Below are positions 62,798 through 64,000 of a stretch of DNA of 64,000 nt, piece after piece; the first letter of the stretch is position 1, and the number at the start of each line of letters is the position of its first letter. Position numbers and translations under genes: made by a program. The notes below the pieces were generated by a model, which searched no databases, was not told the origin of the DNA, and worked only from the letters and a program-made list of their open reading frames with translations. Origin of the DNA: Arthrobacter sp. NicSoilC5. GTDB taxonomy: Bacteria > Actinomycetota > Actinomycetes > Actinomycetales > Micrococcaceae. The stretch spans positions 4,627,367 to 4,691,366 of the forward strand of contig NZ_AP024660.1 in assembly GCF_019977395.1 (NCBI RefSeq). The letters are read 5' to 3'.

Positions 62798-63500
62798 CGC
62801 CGGGCCCGGCCTGCCGTCCGGGCTGACCACGGCATGGAGCAGGCCGGTGGGCTGGATCCTTGACCACCTGGTCTACCGGACCACCGTGACCGGCAGGACC
62901 AATGTCCCCACCGGCGGACCGGTGATCTTCGCAGGCAACCACATCAGCTTCCTTGACGGGCCGGTGATGTTTGGCGCCGCGCCGCGTCCGATGCACATCC
63001 TGGTGAAGCAGGAGATGTTCAAAGGTTTCCTGGGCCGCGTGCTCACCGCGTCCGGGCAGCTGCCCGTGGACCGCCGCGGTGACCGAGCAGCGCTGCAGCG
63101 CTGCAAGGACGTGCTCGACGCCGGGCGCTGCGTAGGGATTCTTCCGGAAGGGACCCGGGGGAGCGGCGCAGCCGCGGACATCAACGGGGGCGTGGCCTGG
63201 CTGGCGCTGAATTCCGGAGCCCCCGTGGTGCCGGTAGCCATCCTGGGCACCCGCCAGGGCGATGAGCACCTGGACTTCGTCCCACGGCCCGGTCGGCGCT
63301 TCCACGTCAGCTTCGGGTCAGCCCTGACCCTGGCCCGCAGGGCCGGGGAAACCGGCCGTGCTTCAATGGACAGGGCCGCGCAGGACATCCGTGCAGCGCT
63401 GGCAGGGCACGTCCAGGACACCATCCAACTCAGCGGGCAGACCCTGCCCTTCGCTGACCACAAAGACTTGACAGCAGTAGCCGGGGACGCCGGCAGATGA
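62790..63500 (+). CDS. 1-acylglycerol-3-phosphate O-acyltransferase family (PlsC)
   Basis: A 236-aa membrane-associated acyltransferase. The catalytic NHISFLD (about 50-56, NHX4D) and the substrate-binding PEGTRG (about 119-124) are present, with [11 protein letters not shown] between. It would make phosphatidic acid, or acylate another lipid. GTG 62790 overlaps the cmk stop. The C-terminus (about 205-236) is shorter and more polar than the core. The stop overlaps a possible upstream der start. A plsC-like gene between cmk and der is common in actinobacteria. Confidence 0.9.
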   Translation: MTDAGPGLPSGLTTAWSRPVGWILDHLVYRTTVTGRTNVPTGGPVIFAGNHISFLDGPVMFGAAPRPMHILVKQEMFKGFLGRVLTASGQLPVDRRGDRAALQRCKDVLDAGRCVGILPEGTRGSGAAADINGGVAWLALNSGAPVVPVAILGTRQGDEHLDFVPRPGRRFHVSFGSALTLARRAGETGRASMDRAAQDIRAALAGHVQDTIQLSGQTLPFADHKDLTAVAGDAGR

Positions 63501-63517
63501 CCACTAAGGACAGTGCA

Positions 63518-64000
63518 ATGAGCGACACCACCCAGGCTTCCGGGCACTCCGGCGCCGACGACGAATACACCCCCACCGGCACCGACCAGGTTGCAGAGCG
63601 CCTGGCGGCGATTGGGGACGACGAGGCCGAGCTCCGCGCCGCCTCCCTCCGGGCCGGCCTGGAGGACTACGAGCTGGACGAGGACGACGCCGCCCTGCTG
63701 AGCGGCGAGTACGGGGACGAGGACCTCGAAGGTCCCCTCAAGCTGGACCCCGTCCTGGCCATTATCGGACGTCCGAACGTGGGCAAGTCCACCCTGGTGA
63801 ACCGTATCCTGGGCCGCCGCGAAGCGGTCGTGGAGGATACTCCCGGCGTAACCCGCGACCGCGTGATGTACTCCGCGAACTGGAACGGACGCAACTTCAC
63901 CCTGGTGGACACCGGGGGATGGGAACACGACGCCCGCGGCATCCACGCCAGGGTCGCGGAGCAGGCCGAGATGGCCGTGGAACTCGCTGACGCCGTCCTG
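63518..64000 (+). CDS. der: GTPase Der (EngA), 3' end cut by window edge
   Basis: The first 161 codons of a ribosome-assembly GTPase. The first G domain shows GRPNVGKST (84-92, G1), [10 protein letters not shown] (G2) and LVDTGGWE (G3). An acidic, disordered extension of about 75 residues precedes it. ATG 63518 is chosen because AAGGAC lies upstream at good spacing; ATG 63497, overlapping the plsC stop, is in the same frame and also possible. The second G domain and KH-like domain lie beyond the window. Confidence 0.94.
   Translation, partial: MSDTTQASGHSGADDEYTPTGTDQVAERLAAIGDDEAELRAASLRAGLEDYELDEDDAALLSGEYGDEDLEGPLKLDPVLAIIGRPNVGKSTLVNRILGRREAVVEDTPGVTRDRVMYSANWNGRNFTLVDTGGWEHDARGIHARVAEQAEMAVELADAVL

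Overview
The window is a high-G+C actinobacterial chromosome segment, most likely Arthrobacter/Pseudarthrobacter or a close Micrococcales relative. This rests on the G+C-rich coding sequence with frequent GTG starts, the 16S/23S/5S operon with no tRNA in its spacer, the actinobacterial insertion in the 23S, a mycothiol-dependent-enzyme-type protein, and gene order. No mobile element, tRNA or CRISPR array was found.

Layout: (1) 1-0.9 kb: a truncated SIMPL-domain gene and a small HEXXH protein (minus strand). (2) 1.1-4.7 kb: pheS-pheT. (3) 4.7-10.8 kb: a candidate cationic poly-amino-acid locus with a 4'-phosphopantetheinyl transferase, an M1 aminopeptidase and a 1351-aa Pls-type NRPS (adenylation + carrier + six membrane segments alternating with three left-handed-helix domains). 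A quinone oxidoreductase follows. (4) 12.0-20.7 kb: the arginine operon argCJBDFRGH behind two ARG-box-like sites. (5) 20.8-22.1 kb: a PNPOx-family flavoprotein and a mycothiol-dependent-type protein. (6) 22.2-25.0 kb: an alkylation-repair group (Ogt and Ada-AlkA fusion, divergent from Mpg/AAG). (7) 25.0-28.6 kb: HelD-type ATPase and tyrS. (8) 28.7-34.6 kb: a complete rrn operon. (9) 34.8-45.4 kb: a repetitive RGG/TPR-like protein, HAD hydrolase, small ORF, tlyA, nadK, recN, pyrG, Nudix, xerD. (10) 45.4-57.0 kb: a carbon-metabolism insert with a membrane protein, MTH1-like Nudix, the methylcitrate cycle prpDBC under a GntR regulator, a divergent propionyl-CoA synthetase, a CitA/CitB-type two-component system and a DctA transporter. 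(11) 57.2-64.0 kb: parA-like, scpA, scpB, rluB-type, tyrA, cmk, plsC and a truncated der.

From memory, the order pheST - argCJBDFRGH - mpg - tyrS - TPR - HAD - small ORF - tlyA - nadK - recN - pyrG - Nudix - xerD - parA - scpAB - rsu/rluB - cmk - der matches the Mycobacterium tuberculosis Rv1649-Rv1713 backbone. The Pls-like locus, HelD, rrn and the propionate/C4-dicarboxylate block therefore stand out as lineage-specific inserts.

A recurring regulatory feature is a -10-like hexamer of the form TANNNT ending exactly six bases before the start codon. It occurs at seven genes and suggests leaderless transcripts. The most interesting locus is the Pls-like synthetase: its by-eye specificity code resembles a lysine code, and it sits beside its own likely activating PPTase and an aminopeptidase.
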